Below are positions 10,328 to 21,981 of a DNA stretch of 64,000 bases, in pieces. The notes beneath the pieces were generated by a model. It did not search any database. It saw only the letters and a program-made list of their open reading frames with translations, and was not told the DNA's origin. Made by a program: the position numbers and the translations under genes. Numbering within the stretch: the first letter of the stretch is position 1; each line of letters opens with the position of its first letter. The stretch comes from Scilla litardierei (Eukaryota; Streptophyta; Magnoliopsida; Asparagales; Asparagaceae): contig CM061141.1 in assembly GCA_030789695.1 (NCBI GenBank), positions 199,629,600 through 199,693,599 on the forward strand. Direction: 5' to 3'.

Positions 10328-13300
10328 GGTTTTGTTGGTGGCCCATGCAGGTCCGTCTTGCAATTGCGAATTAACGAAACAATGATAATAACGGAATGTC
10401 CATTAAATGAATTGCAACATCCGAGTCATAAGCCCTGAGGTTAGTCGTTAGATGATAAGAAGACTTAGTTAGACATCAGTGCTTACTAGTTAGAGGCCTC
10501 TGTTTGTTAGCTAGACTCCCTGCCAGCAATTGATTTAATCGTCGTAGGAGTTATCTTAGTGGTTCATGTCTACCCCTGACCATATTAGACTTCTGGGATT
10601 TCCTTTAGTTGTTCGCTTGGGTTCAGCGATTTTGGACCAAGCTGAACGCATTTCATTACCGTCTAACCTTTAGAAGTCTTAGCGCTTAGTTTTAATCTTT
10701 AGTTGGTCGATCGTAGGAGTTTCCGTAGACTTTCCTGATTCATATCCTAGGCGTATGAATGTTTTGATCATCCGACCAATTTCCTTGCCTCGATTCACGA
10801 GATCGCCTCATGACGATCGTCGTCAATTTTCGAACCTCTCCATTACGAACCTTGAAACTCTTGAAAGTATTTTCGACTTCCTCCTTTCCGAAGTTTAACC
10901 TTGTCCCAAATTTTAATGTATATATACTTATACCTCATCCTCCTTCGTTGATTTAAAATTTTAGAACTTTGTCGGAATCTTTGAACACTAGCTTATAATA
11001 TTTTTCCAGCCTATATTTTTCGTACTTATGTAAATGTGTTGTCCCCTCATATATTAATTTTATTCTGAACCGCACTTTTGCTTTGCCCAATTCGATTTAT
11101 AATTTTCCTTCTTACTGTGTTATACGAATGATACGTCGTGTTTACTTTAATATACTTTCAAGACACATGGAATTTCAGCTTTCAGCAAGTTGGTTTTTGC
11201 TCGTCGTTCTCGCTATTTCAGATTTTTGCAAAAGTACTATTTTCATAACCACTTCCTGATTTAGACCCTCCGTGATTTGATTTTAAAGACTTGCTATTCG
11301 ATCTTGATAATTCTTATACTAAGTCATTATTATTATTTTTCCGTGCACCGTACATACTTTCAATTATTTTCATATCCGTGCCAGACTTGTTGTGCTCGTA
11401 TATTAAGAACCTTGTGTAAATTAGTCTTTCATTTTTGGCAAACCATGGTTCTCTAAAAATAGTTTCAAAATTTATTATTTTAAATTTTCCATAGCCTAAA
11501 GTTTTGAAGCATTTAACATGAGTCTAAATTCTTCCGTTAATTGATTTCATTCTTTGACTTTCAAAAACTTTTGACAACATTATATTAAATTACTGACGTA
11601 TAAAATTTTCTGAAAAATTATGTCTTTAATGTCCGTGTGAATGATTTTCTTTCTTTTCTTAATGATTTGCGATAAGCCAATAGACCATTTTCTCTTATTA
11701 TGAATGTTCGACTCAAATTGATTTTGAACAACTCGTTTTATCGATCTCCAAATACTTCTTTTCCGACTGGGATTTCAACTTTTGAAGTACGACAGTTTTC
11801 AAATTTCGTGTATGTTAGCTTATGTTACTTATACTATTTCTTTTCTCCATCCTATATAAGCATCACTACATCTTCCTTTTCCCTCAACCTAAACATCACC
11901 ATTGAGCCAATGTTTTGTCTAACAAAGCTGTCTCCTTGTATTCGTCCTATCTGAACTCGTGCTTATCGATCCTTTCCTCATCACACTTTCGACCTCGACC
12001 TTCCTCTATTGCTTAGGCTTTAGTGCTCGTCAATGTCTGTGTCAACTCTTAGTTGTTAGTAGGCCCTTGGACCTTGTGAGGTAGTCGTGGTGCATGTACC
12101 TGGGTTACGTACGTGAGCTTGAATGAGTATACACCCATATTATACTGATGCTTGCCTATTGTGTGATATATATATATATACTCGGAGTTATTCGTGTATT
12201 ATGGAGTTGTTTGGGTGTTATTATTTATAGATTCGTGAGTGGTTAGCTATACCATACTAGGGATGCCTGTGTATATAGAGTTAGCGTTGAAATATCTAAG
12301 TAGTGTATGTAATACTTATAATGGTTGAAATAAAATGATTGGTAAAGCTACGTGTATGTTAGGAGTGATGATAATAGGTGTACATATAGATAAGTAAGTA
12401 GGCCTATTGAGTGACCTATATATTAGTACGTATGTTTAAGTGCTCGTATGTAGGTATGTATTGTGCTTAGACGTAAATAGTTATGTTTTGTTGTAGGAGT
12501 ACATATGTGATATGCATATGGTAGTTGGATTATAATTTTGATTGGTATTGCTTGCTTTTGCGGGATGTTGCATGCGTGCATACCGTGAGGTATACACGAC
12601 TATTGCACATCTTAATTATGTATGTGTGGATGTGTTAGTATACTAATTATAGGTAGTAGGCTATGGTGGGAATATATATTACATATGTGTGACTATACGG
12701 TGAATGTTTGTACTAGGGAGGGTATTATAAATATGTGGGTGCTGATGTCTTTAATGTTATTATGGTATATAGAGTGATTGAACTATGTGAGTATTACCTG
12801 ACTAAATATTAAGTGTGATTGACTTATGGTATGCATATGGTTGTTTTGGTAGACATATATATACATGTAAATATTGGAGTGGTATTGGTATAGGTATGAT
12901 TGCCGTGTTACGTATATAGAATATTCTGATATGTGTATAGAGTCTCACTCAAGCTTGAGTGGGTATACTCTAAGAATGTTGAATGTATGTTTGAAGTTGA
13001 ATATAGCAATGCTTGATGTATGTATAGTGATAGAAGTGTTTGTGCCTGGTTGAGTTACGCACATGACTGTGGGTCGCTACACCAGTATATAGTTAGAGGT
13101 GTTGGTCTTGTGGTATAGTTATTTACTAAGGACTTGCTTGTGTGCTAGCTAAACTAGGTGCATAGATGTGCTAGTAATATAATGGTATGATTAGTGTATG
13201 AAAATGAAATGTTGGCGTGTATGGGTGTGCACTATGCACGGGTAAGTATGTGCTTAGTTATAGGTATTGATGACCATGATATATGTGGCGTGTCGTAAAT

Positions 13301-13853
13301 ACAGTTATAGGACCGTATGCGATGAGAATATATGGTGAACTATTTGCATGCATTGAATGACTATATATTGTGAAACTATAGTAGTGGTGAATATATATAT
13401 ATAATGAAACTGGATTTAATTATGGTATGGTGTGACTACATGAGTTGATGCGTTGGATGTATACTAGGAAATATTATAGGGTAGTATACCCTTGATGTTT
13501 GTGCATAGGTGGCTATCTATACATAGAGCAACGATTGTATTTGCTAAGTGTGAGACTATCCTTATGTGAGTATCTGAACTATTGTTTTGTGAGTAGTAGT
13601 TATATAAGGAATGTATGTTTATATACATGATTGAAATACATGTATGAATTTGACTGACTATAATAGGTATAAATGTATAACGTACGTGAATATATATAAA
13701 TATATATACGTGTTGGTGGTATTAATGGTTGACTACCTAGTGCATATATAAGCACTTGTAATGACTATACCTGGTTTGAATTATAATGTCTTGATTGGGG
13801 TAGTTACTAGAGTGACTAGCTATATTAGAAAGTCTGAGGACGGACTTTATTCT
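10328..13853 (+). other. E2 interior, non-coding
   Basis: No gag or pol motif was found. The first about 120 bases match the E3 leader and should hold the primer site (candidate TGGTGGCCCATGCAGG at about 10337; tRNA not identified). The + strand is pyrimidine-rich from about 10.5 to 12.05 kb and then clearly C-poor and rich in G, T and A to 13.85 kb. A TA run is at 12168-12180. A similar phrase (GGTTACGTACGTGAG-like) recurs near 12103 and 13051. Confidence 0.6.
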
Positions 13854-13866
13854 AAGGTGGGGAGGA
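13854..13866 (+). other. E2 polypurine tract
   Basis: AAGGTGGGGAGGA directly precedes the LTR start TGTAACGACC. The corresponding tract of E3 is AAGTTGGGGAGGA. Confidence 0.75.
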
Positions 13867-16637
13867 TGTAACGACCACTTTTCGTGGTACGTTGTTCGTG
13901 CACGTGCTTTTGACCGTGCACGTGTTTATTTTAGACTTTGTTTGTTTGTGAACACTTTCGTGTGATATGCCGTTGTGAACGTCTCTGAGAGTATTAAATA
14001 GTGGCACTAAATGGGAACAACGTTTCTCGAGTTGTTTTCCCACAATTTAATCTTATTCGATGAGACGTCACGAATTTCACTTTTGTCGCAAGGCCTTCTT
14101 ATTTTTAGTTTCGTTTCTCCACGTCGAAATTGTGATCCGTCTTCTCTGTCTTCCTTCTCTCGTCGTCCCGGTCATCCCAGTATTTATTTCACAATTTTCG
14201 GGCTTCGTTTGACCTATTTTCGCTTTGTGCCCAACTTAAATGTTATTTTAACCCTGAGTTCACCCAGTGTTTTATCCCCAATGATTATTACCACTTATAT
14301 TAAGACAAGTTAACTCAGTCACTTCTTGTTTTGGGCCCGCACACAAACCCACACCTGGTAGGAGAGAGAGAGTAGTGGAGATTGGGCCTTTTAATAGTTT
14401 TATATCAAAGTTTTTAACTCTAACCCAACTGATGGGCTTTTTTACTTGCTGTCACCCTTCGATACCCCCTTATACTATTATTATTGTATACCATGGGCTG
14501 CCAACTCTTCACCTAACCTAAGGCTAATAGAGGCCCCCTCACGTGACTACCCCTTTAAAAGCTTATACCTAGGTTTTCTAAAAATTTTCACAGCCTAACA
14601 ATGAAACGCCGCCGCCACCACCTTCAGCTGCTAGGCCATCGTCGTCAGTCTTCGTCTAAGCCGCGCCACCCACATGCAATCACAAACCCAGCGGTGAGTA
14701 AATTTTGCGCGTGGTCCGTGCACCCCTTGTGAATGTGGACGGTTAATTTCTCAACATGATGGTTTAAGGAAGCTATGGTTTTAGTTGTCAGTACATTAGA
14801 TTTTAAATATAGGCCATTAACTGTGTTTAACACTTTCGTTAACTCTTAATAGATATATGATAACATCTTAAATATACCTATTAAGTTTAGTAGCTAGTAA
14901 GTTAATATAAGTTACAATAATCTTATGTCATGTCTGTAGTTTTTTACACTTAGTTTATTATTATTTTAACTTATGGTATATGTTAGCAATACCTCAGTTC
15001 ATTAGCAGTAACCCCCTAGCATGATGGTATGACTTCGTTATTGTCCGTATATAAATCAGCATGTACGGAGCTCAATATTTCAGCTTATTCTTCTAGTTCC
15101 TATATGCCATATGCCCTAATCTATAACTGTGTACACTATTATTTGTCCTATAGGGTAGGTGTATATAACAGCTTATGATATTAAAGTTATTTATTATGTG
15201 TATAGCATATATCCCCTAGCAGTACGACTTATATGCATGCTAATTTATCATAAACTTTTAGAAGCTGTAACAATACGTTATGAGTTAGAGTCTATATGAT
15301 TAGTCCAATTCATTAGCTTGATGTGTTGGCAATTCCTTAAATGCAGCATGTATCGCGCCTCTCACTGTGACCACATCGGCACCAAAACAGACATCGAATC
15401 AGGCAAGTGAAACTTGCCAACTCTTGTGTAGGGCCATGTTTTTAGGCCACTTCCTTGTTTTCAGCGTAAAAGAGACTAGTCAATGAAATGATAGCTGGCT
15501 AGACGCCTACTTGATCTAGTTTGACAACGAAACTAGATCCGTCACCTAATTGATCTAGCTTGACAACGAAGCTAGATCCAACCCTTTAAACTTGTTGTTC
15601 ATGCATACTAAACTGTCACGTTTACTTTCCTTATCTGTACGCACTTTTAACTGCCATGCATTGCATCTTACATGTCATCAAAATTGATTGTTGCATCGTA
15701 GCACACGCTACAAAATACTTGTACAAATCCGTGTTTCCGTGTTTCTGGCTAGGTGCACCCCTAGGCCATACTTGTTTAAAACACTTCCTGGCTCGTGGTC
15801 CAGAAGCGGGCCTCATGTGTTGGCTGAAAACCAATGCCCGATACACGTGGAGGGGTAGGGATAAATGGTCACTTGAGCTTAGGAGAGGCCTGATCCGCCC
15901 TCTAGCCAAAAGACGGAATATCTGTGCACGAGGTGCTTACTTTCCTTGTCTTGTACTTGTCTTGTGAATGAATCATGTAATACTTGTCATACATGCCATG
16001 TTTAAATGCCATGCTCGTACCTTACTTTACCTTACCTTACCTGTCGCACTCATTACTTTAACTGCCATGTCATTGCATCATGCTAGAACTGCTAGGTTGC
16101 TTTACTTTTACCCACTTTCAGTTTCCTTGCACAAGTCTCTTGTAGACTTGCTGACATGTGCCCCTTGCTCTTTTGGGTGTCACATGTTAGACCCTGAGCC
16201 AGAGACCGTTGCTGAGTACGTGATGTTTTGCTGACGCTGAGTCTGAGTCCATGATTGCCCAGGAGGATTTTGGTGGACACCGGTGACCATTCTTTGAGTC
16301 TTTGTTGAGCTTTATTTTGTTTTAGGCCTTTTGTTAGTTGCTGGTGCGTAGCACCGTTGTTTTGTACTTTGTACTTTTGTTGGCCATGTTTGGGCCTTTA
16401 GTCTCTTTTTCTTTTAGCCTGGTGGCTTTTTCTGTGATGTTGAAACTTATTTTATGGATATTCTGAGATGTTTCTTTTGTCTCGTTCGTTATTATTATCT
16501 TTGCTTCGTTTCGCGTTGCAAGGACCTGCAGTTTTAAAAGTTGATTGACGCTTATCGGACTTAAAGCTTTGCAGCTTCAAGTCTGAGCGGACCTTCTCAC
16601 GCTTCGCCTCCATATTTTTGGGAAGCGGGGCGTGACA
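13867..16637 (+). repeat. E2 3' LTR (complete, 2,771 bp)
   Basis: It runs from TGTAACGACC to GGGGCGTGACA. The hairpin series is repeated at 15402-15840: H1 15402-15418, H3a 15513-15539, H3b 15552-15578, H6 15807-15840. TTTAAAAG near 14551 could be the TATA element. Frames of up to about 100 codons inside the LTR are mirrored in the other LTR and have no recognisable domain. Confidence 0.9.
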
Positions 16638-17639
16638 ATATATATCATTATACTTTGATGCAACATATTAAACAACATCTCGAAGGTGAGCTTGACCCTT
16701 TTTTTCCATAAATTTTTTAATTTTAATTTTAAATTTTAAAATTTTTTATAAATGTATTGACCTTTGGTGGTCAATGATAATCTGCCAAAGGATCAAAACA
16801 ATATTTTAATGTATACGGTAAAATCCAAGAGAGTAAATGATCAAACCAAGTATTTTTGCATTTTGATACAAAAAAGGCTAACTAAATACTTGAAAGACTA
16901 ATCATCAGATTCACTTTGCTTGGATAAAATGTTCATCACACTTCCAACCCAATATGATATGCAAATTAGATCAAGTTTCTAGGTACATCAAGTGAGTCAT
17001 AACATTGAGCAATTATCTAGTATTGTTATCACATATTCATTATAAACAAAGGTATGCTACATTCTACAGAAATAGAAATTATTATAAAAATAGAAAGTAT
17101 AACTCTGATTCAGAAAGTATACATGACTTCTCTAACAAATTAAACATTATATTCAGCGGGAGGAGTTGACATGATTTCTCTAACAAATCAGATATATTGG
17201 TCATCATGGATAAAGGTAACATCAAAACTTTAACATTGTGTTTTCCTTATTATAGCAATCAACATCATTTTGCAAGCTACAAACATTATGCAAAACATGA
17301 TAATTGATATCTTGAACTGTAAATTCAAGATTGCACCTATTATCGTAAAAGGGGGCTTTGGGCTGCTACTGCTATGATATGCAATAAAAACCTGATTTTT
17401 CCCAGCATGCATACCAGCTACATGAACATGGTACAGAAAAAGAAACATACATATTAGCATTTAGTATCAAATATACTTTTTACTGATTTCGCACTTCAAG
17501 CAAAAAAGACCATTAAGATTTCTCGACAGCACTCGGACTTACTACTTTGCTACTTGATGAGAGAGTCGTTTCATCTCTCTTGCAAGGGTTGCATGATTAA
17601 CAAAGTCCACAGAATTTCACCATCTGTGTCCTTCTTTCG
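16638..17639 (+). other. Host-like spacer without a supported gene
   Basis: AT-rich sequence right of E2. A phrase containing GACTTCTCTAACAAAT / GATTTCTCTAACAAAT repeats at about 17125 and 17173. No long frame, RNA gene or transposon end was recognised. Confidence 0.5.
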
Positions 17640-17863
17640 GAGCGTCTTTTCATTCTTCTTCGATCCCTTAGTGAGTCGTTTCATTTTTTGAGCGGTTTCT
17701 TCTCTTCCTTCAGCTTTGCCTGCAAGTGCCGAGTAAGCCACAAATTTTTTTAAACCAATAATTGAAACTAAATTTGAGCAAATGCTTTTGACACAAAAAA
17801 GGAATAAATGGGCAAAAAATAAAACCTTTTGTTCTTTCTTTAACTTCCTCTCCAAATTATCCT
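17640..17863 (-). pseudogene. Exon-pair fragment, copy 1 (valyl-tRNA-synthetase-like?)
   Basis: On the minus strand a short exon (17861-17826, reading DNLERKLKKEQK) is flanked by AG before and GTTTTA after. About 105 bases on, TTGCAG precedes a second exon at 17719 reading AKLKEEKKPLKK and then a stop. Lysine/glutamate-rich E-L-E-R-K-K-K-K-E-E-K-A-K-E-K-type sequence is what I recall at the cytosolic N-terminal extension of plant valyl-tRNA synthetase, with an intron plausible here. The match is short and of low complexity, so the family call is tentative. The splice-like borders are seen directly. A sister copy lies just to the right. Confidence 0.35.
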
Positions 17864-17959
17864 AACTTTCAGGCTACACCCACCAAAACATTGATATGTC
17901 CAATTAAGTAATATTTGATCTTACACTTGCTTCTAGTATCCATCTTTCACTGAATTTTA

Positions 17960-18160
17960 CATGGAGCTTGGTCGCTTCTATTTCTTGAGTGGCTTTTTCT
18001 TTTCCTTCAGCTTTGCCTGCAAGTGCCAAGCCACAAATTTTTTGAAAACCAATAATTAAAACTAAATTCGAGCAAATGCATTCAACACAAAAAAATGAAT
18101 AAATGGGCAAAAAAAATAAAACCTTTTGTTCTTTCTTCTGCTTCCTCTCCAAATCATCCT
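17960..18160 (-). pseudogene. Exon-pair fragment, copy 2 (tandem duplicate)
   Basis: Same layout as copy 1: exon at 18158-18123 (DDLERKQKKEQK), intron starting GTTTTA and ending TTGCAG, second exon from 18016 (AKLKEK...). In this copy a one-base frame change would continue as KATQEIEATKL, which fits the recalled valyl-tRNA-synthetase extension better. Introns and exons are clearly homologous to copy 1, so a segment of about 300 bases was duplicated in tandem. No catalytic domain (HIGH or KMSKS) is nearby. Confidence 0.38.
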
Positions 18161-19408
18161 AACTTTCAGGCTACACACACCAAAAAATTGATCAGTCTAA
18201 TTAAGTAATAATTTGATCCATTCCCTTGCAGCAAAGTGAAAAGCTATATAACAAATTAAAGAACATTAAAACATGGAAAGCTACGTTAAATGTGTTGTCT
18301 CGCTCATCGCACGTCATCCACATACTTAAAGACTCCATGGTTTCTTAATTTTTTTGAAGGACGTCAAACTTGGAAGCAAAAGTCATTGAAGAAATATACG
18401 ATGATTTAACCATTAAAAGAGCTTTCTGGCATAAACATCAGGGTAAGATATGACACATCTACCCTACAGAGCAATAATTCCATATGAGTCGGTGTCATTT
18501 GATTGTTGCATCTTCATCGATCGACATGTCTTGCACCATGCGCGCTTCATCAGAAACAACAAACAACTGTACGTAACAACTGAACTATAACTGAATGCAC
18601 ATATAAACCCAAGATTAATCACATTAGAATACGATTTAATAGGTTATGGGATTTGTTATTGGCTTTTAAAATCAAATTCACTCTGTTACATTCACCAGCA
18701 TAAGCTCAAAGAATTATGAGCTGCTCTCATGTAATTGTACAGCATCTGGACAATTAGACTAATCAATATTGTTTGTTGGTTGTAACCTCTCGAAGTGCAT
18801 GATCACACAGAATATGAAGTTCCTTGAACTGTTTCTCGAAGTGCATTAATTAATATTAGACTAATCAATATTGTCTGTTACAATTGATGAAGTTCCTTAA
18901 TCAATATATAACATGTTTCTTAAATGTCATCTGAAGTAACTTCTGGATTCATTCCTTTATCATATCAGGAGTAACCCCGTATTCACCCTCCGAAATAAAG
19001 GTAAATGGAAACGGCTGTTGACAGAACGAAGAAGCCATCAAAGAATACGAAGTGTCCAAAAAATATCTGTAATCATCCAATATTTTGCTTTAGAAACACG
19101 ATCTCAATGAGAAGATTAAAACAGTCTAATTAAGGAATATTGTATCCATCAATTTGTACCCTGAACTATCCGAGAATATGGTGATGTCTTGATGCTTCTG
19201 ATTTCAAATTATTCGCAACTCCATCACCCGTTTGTCATTTCAAAGTATTCGCACTATCTGAGACCATCACAAACCCAGTTGTATAATAGCGTAAGTTCTA
19301 AACAAACAAATTTATCCCCAAGCATGCAGATCTGTAATCATTCCAAAGATTCAGAAGATGAAGTATCAGTAAACACTTACCATAGTTTTCAAAGGTGGAG
19401 GTCGCATA
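18161..19408 (+). other. Host-like spacer, possible exon relics only
   Basis: AT-rich and non-coding overall. On the minus strand near 18555-18500 a short open stretch reads DEARMVQDMSIDEDATIK and then stops. It looks exon-like, but I cannot assign it. No repeat element ends were seen. Confidence 0.4.
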
Positions 19409-19633
19409 TCAGCAAGAAGGGATTTTGAGGGCGAGTGAAGAGGCGGCGTCGTAGCGGGGCGGCAGCGCGGTGGGGCGGCGGGCGGAAAGGGTTTCGACGG
19501 ACCCCTCCTTGAGCAACTCCTCAAACCCCTTCGTGACCCCACGGCAGGCCATGAAAATCAGCCATGAAATGTTTTTGAGAGACAGATAGAGGAGGGTGAG
19601 AGAGATCTGAAGAGGCTTTAGCTTTAGTACCAA
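19409..19633 (-). pseudogene. GC-rich short ORF, possible first exon of an unidentified gene
   Basis: A 74-codon minus-strand frame; an internal Met (M-A-C-R-G-V-T-K) could be the natural start. The coding part is far more GC-rich than its surroundings, as often seen in first exons of plant genes. No domain is recognised, and nothing convincing continues it downstream on the minus strand, though the duplicated exon pairs at 17640-18160 are on the same strand. It could be a host gene fragment captured or left between transposons. Confidence 0.3.
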
Positions 19634-19919
19634 AAAAAGAGGCTTTAGCTTTTACCCCAAGTTTCAATGTTCACATTAAATGTGGCTCCAAGTTCCAATG
19701 TTCAGCCTACATTAAAGTTCATCATAATTCAAATTTCAAACAAATCTAGAGGCTCACGTTTCTGTTCAAAGAAAATTTCCCCACAAAAATTTTCACTACC
19801 CATCATCTTAACCGTTGATTTATCTAAATTCAATCTCAGTCGTCTTTCTATCAACCATTTTGTCCTAGTCAGCTTGTCCTAGTCAGCCCTAGAATTCAAA
19901 AATCGCTGTCAAATGTATA

Positions 19920-19971
19920 ATAGATATACATATATATATATATACATACATACATATATATATATACATGA
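19920..19971 (+). repeat. TA/CATA microsatellite
   Basis: Runs of ATATAT and CATACATACATA directly precede a LINE tail fragment. Confidence 0.85.
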
Positions 19972-20031
19972 TCAATAAAGTACCATGCTAACTTTTCAAT
20001 ATTTATATATATATTGAAAAGTTAGCTTGGT
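19972..20031 (+). repeat. Tail-to-tail LINE ends and LINE A target duplication
   Basis: 19972-20000 carries the LINE tail signature GATCAATAAAGTACCATGC in + orientation. After a TA run, 20013-20030 holds the reverse complement of its end (ATTGAAAAGTTAGC). That end continues past LINE A at 25707 as GTTAGCGTGGTACTTTATTG. 20017-20031 and 25703-25717 match except for one base and look like the LINE A target-site duplication. Confidence 0.6.
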
Positions 20032-20040
20032 TTATAAGAT

Positions 20041-21981
20041 ATGATGAGCGTAAATAGTGGAGCAGGCGACTCGGGCGATCGTGAAGACCCAGAGGGCGGC
20101 GCGGTGAACAGGGATCCAGGCGGCACGGTGAACAGGGTTTCAGGCGGTGCGGTGAACACGGATTCAGGCGACGCTCTCCACCCTGGTGGCGGTGCTGACA
20201 ACAAGTTTCCAGGCGGCGTAGGCTCCTTCAACAATTTTAACGGCCAGCATTCCTATGTTGTGACTGGCACTGTCAAAATTCCACACGGAGATGCTTTCAA
20301 CGATGGCAGAGAAGGCTTCTTCAACAAAAATTTTGGCAATCGTTCTGATGCTGGGACTTCCGCTGTTAATCCTGGTGGTTCCAAAGGCTGGACCCAAGTG
20401 GTTCGACAGCGGCAATTAGCTAATCGGGATGAAGGGTATGGTGCGTATCAAAGAGGTGTGAGGAGGAATGATGTCCTCAGGGCACCTCAGCGTGTGGAGG
20501 GCCAGGTTGCTAAGGGTCCTTCAACTATTAAGGCCCGTAAGGTGTTTGATTCTATTCCCATTAGACCTAAGGTTGACATTCGCTTAAATCCAGATGCTGG
20601 GAAGAGGTCTTGGGTTGACATCTGTTCCACTAGGCGCAAGTATTCCGACCCCTTAGTGATGACACATATTCCTCCTATTTTCGATGCAAATGGAGGTATC
20701 AAGGTCAAGGTAGCGGCAGCATTAGCTGGTAGGGTATGTTCTTGGAGATGTACCGTATTTTGGTCAAATTAAAGCTTGGACTGACCGATTATGGAAGCTA
20801 AAGGGGCGACTTCGTATCTTCAGTCGGGAGAATGGGTTTTTCTATTTTCGTTTTGAAGATGGTGGGGACTGTGAGAGTATTCTCCATGGCGGACCTTGGT
20901 TGTTTATGGGCGGTTGGTGGTCTTTCAAAGATGGAGTCAGAATGTGAAGCTTGAGCGTGAATTTCTCACTGCGGTTCCCGTCTGGATACAGCTCCACAAC
21001 ATGCCGCTTTACATGTGGACCGTCGACATTCTCAATTTAATTGCTAGTGGTGTCGGTGTTCCTATTTGCCTAGACCGTGCTACTGCCAACCTGGGTAGAA
21101 TTGAATATGCTCGGTGCTTAGTTGAAGTTGATGCGAAGAAACCCTTAACTAAAAACATCCTAGTGGAATTGGAAGATGTGACTCACATCTTGGTTGACGT
21201 AAAATATGAGGGGGAGCCCCCTTGGTGTTGCGGATGTTCATGTTTCGGCCATACTGATGCTCAATGCCCGTATAGAAAGGTGGTGATAAATTCGCAGTCT
21301 TCAGAGGGGAAGAGTGTTACGCTTCCAGTGTCACCCACTATAACTCCTCCTACATCAACTGAAGAGCAGGCAAATTCGATTGGAGATATAGAAGTTCAGG
21401 CTAATATCAAATTTGAGTTTGGAGAATCCTCACATTCTGGAGGGAAATTTTCGATAGACACTATACAGGAGGTTGGTGATACTGACCTTATTCAAGAAGC
21501 TACCGAAAAAATTATTGGTGATACAAGCAGTATCAAGGCATTAAAGGAGGGAAATATATTGATGGAAGGTGGAATGGTACCTTGTCCTGTTGGCAATTGG
21601 AAAAAATTGTGCTTGTTGGCCAAGTTGGCAGCAATGCTTCTGAAAGTCAAGGTGGTCCCTGTGAATAGTAATTCCCTTCCCACTTGCTTACCGGATGAGG
21701 AATCACTTCAGCCTGTGAATATTAATTCGACTACTGCCGAAGTAATTGATCACGGTAGGGTGCAAGACTCCAACCAGGATCCCTCAGCTCGGGTTAATAA
21801 TTCAATTTTAGAGGTACCTCTTACCGAAGATAACCCACTCTGGCTATCAGAGCATTAAACTATAAGAGCAACAACTATCGCAAGTAAGGGGAAAAAGGCA
21901 CAAATAGATGTTATCTCTAATTCGTCTACCAGGCGAAGCTCACGGCTTGCTGGGGGACATGTCGCACCTCCTACCATCTAA
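20041..21981 (+). pseudogene. LINE A ORF1 (RNA-binding, DUF4283 and CCHC), broken
   Basis: It starts MMSVNSGAGDSG. An N-terminal glycine-rich stretch is followed by a WTQVVRQ box and a DUF4283-type core. Near 20733 the frame shifts by one base and returns to the 20896 frame near 20900. Between these points the core continues with the G-Y-V-L-G-D-type, F-Y-F-R-F-E and L-H-G-G-P-W motifs. A zinc knuckle C-C-G-C-S-C-F-G-H-T-D-A-Q-C lies at about 21227-21270. An in-frame TAA at 21856 interrupts the C-terminus, which otherwise runs to 21981 and ends in an STRRSSRLAGG-type basic motif also seen in LINEs B and D. The protein would bind LINE RNA. The start was chosen as the first Met after the target duplication. 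Confidence 0.85.

Larger units (their letters stand above)
8456..16637 (+). mobile_element. E2: non-coding gypsy-type LTR element related to E3
   Basis: 8456-10327 and 14765-16637 are nearly identical and end GGGGCGTGACA. The full right LTR starts at 13867 (TGTAACGACC), after a purine tract. The 3.5 kb between the LTRs lacks gag or pol. Its first bases (GGTTTTGTTGGTGGCCCATG) and its last bases before the 3' LTR (GAGGACGGA, then GGGGAGGA) match E3, a chromovirus with coding genes. E2 is thus best read as a large non-autonomous derivative of the same group. The missing left part of its 5' LTR lies beyond E1, outside the window. Confidence 0.85.
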
